Assembly (NCBI RefSeq): GCF_042767895.1
Contig: NC_091561.1
Coordinates: forward strand, 15,955,705 to 15,980,704
DNA: 25,000 bases
Source of the DNA: Penaeus vannamei
Lineage: Eukaryota > Arthropoda > Malacostraca > Decapoda > Penaeidae
Direction: 5' to 3'
Positions 24,621 to 25,000 of the stretch are shown here, one piece after another (position 1 is the first letter of the stretch; each line of letters begins with the position of its first letter). The notes beneath the pieces are model-generated. The model was not told the DNA's origin, searched no databases, and saw nothing but the letters and a program-made list of their open reading frames with translations. The translations under genes and the position numbers were made by a program.

Positions 24621-24768
24621 GAAGACCATTTCTCTCTTTTTAAACACCATTTAAATGTAATCTGTTTATATGTGTGCATGTAAGTATGTATATACTAGTA
24701 TAAATAATATGAATATATAGATATGAGAAATATATGCATATGTATATACATGTGTATGTAAGCTATCA

Positions 24769-24831
<63 letters not shown>

Positions 24832-25000
24832 ATATATATATATATATGTATGTATATGTCTATACATATATACATATATACACATATATCTGTGTGTGTG
24901 TAGTAATTGTTATTAAGGTATTTTAGTGATTTTTAAACACATACACATATACAAATGAATAAATAGAAATGCACAGATGCATTTGTATATGTACATTTAC
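24621..25000. other. Upstream flank of gene 8, repeat-rich, no gene seen
   Basis: Short AT-rich stretch, then TA/TATG simple repeats (main TA tract 24775-24822) to the window end. The tRNA expected for this unit would lie outside the window. Confidence 0.6.
24775..24850. repeat. (TA)n microsatellite with TATG interruptions
   Basis: TA to 24822, then TATG-interrupted TA to about 24850. Confidence 0.9.

Overview
The window looks like nuclear DNA of an arthropod, most likely a decapod crustacean of the penaeid shrimp type. The case rests on three things. The genes have introns and arthropod-style TATA/initiator promoters. They encode Rebers-Riddiford (RR) chitin-binding cuticle proteins with a charged Arg/Glu-rich C-terminus. 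The spacers carry an extreme load of (TA)n, (CA)n/(GT)n, (AAT)n and (GA)n microsatellites, which is well known for penaeid genomes. The species is an inference.

The backbone is an array of eight copies of one small three-exon cuticle protein gene: exon 1 of 9 coding bases, exon 2 of 227 bases and exon 3 of 238-241 bases. Each intact copy encodes about 157-158 residues: a signal peptide, an RR-1-like chitin-binding domain split by intron 2, and an Arg/Glu-rich tail. Copy 1 (664-1383) is on the plus strand. Copies 2 to 8 (from 4847 to 24517) are all on the minus strand, so copies 1 and 2 are tail to tail. Copy 5 (13561-14379) has lost the exon 2 splice donor through a 22-24 bp deletion and is a probable pseudogene.

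Between consecutive minus-strand cuticle genes sits a plus-strand tRNA-Asp(GUC) gene, six in all. The repeating unit is therefore a composite cassette of about 2.8-3.2 kb made of one Pol II cuticle gene and one Pol III tRNA gene. Three tRNA copies are identical, one carries a wobble substitution, one an acceptor-stem mismatch, and one a 9-nt deletion that destroys the anticodon stem. Every unit whose upstream region lies fully in the window, from gene 2 to gene 7, also holds a second, decayed tRNA-Asp relic between the cuticle promoter and the intact tRNA. One unit is enlarged to 4.2 kb by an insertion of about 1.2 kb with imperfect terminal inverted repeats (about 18231-19417), probably a non-autonomous DNA transposon.

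The region between the two gene orientations (1384-4846) holds a direct duplication of about 1 kb (1514-2475 and 2479-3516), followed by nearly continuous microsatellites. Coding exons and tRNAs are much better conserved between units than introns and spacers, which points to selection and/or gene conversion. The proteins would be secreted by epidermis and bind chitin in flexible cuticle. The shared promoter block suggests that all copies are co-expressed, probably with the moult cycle, but that part is inference.
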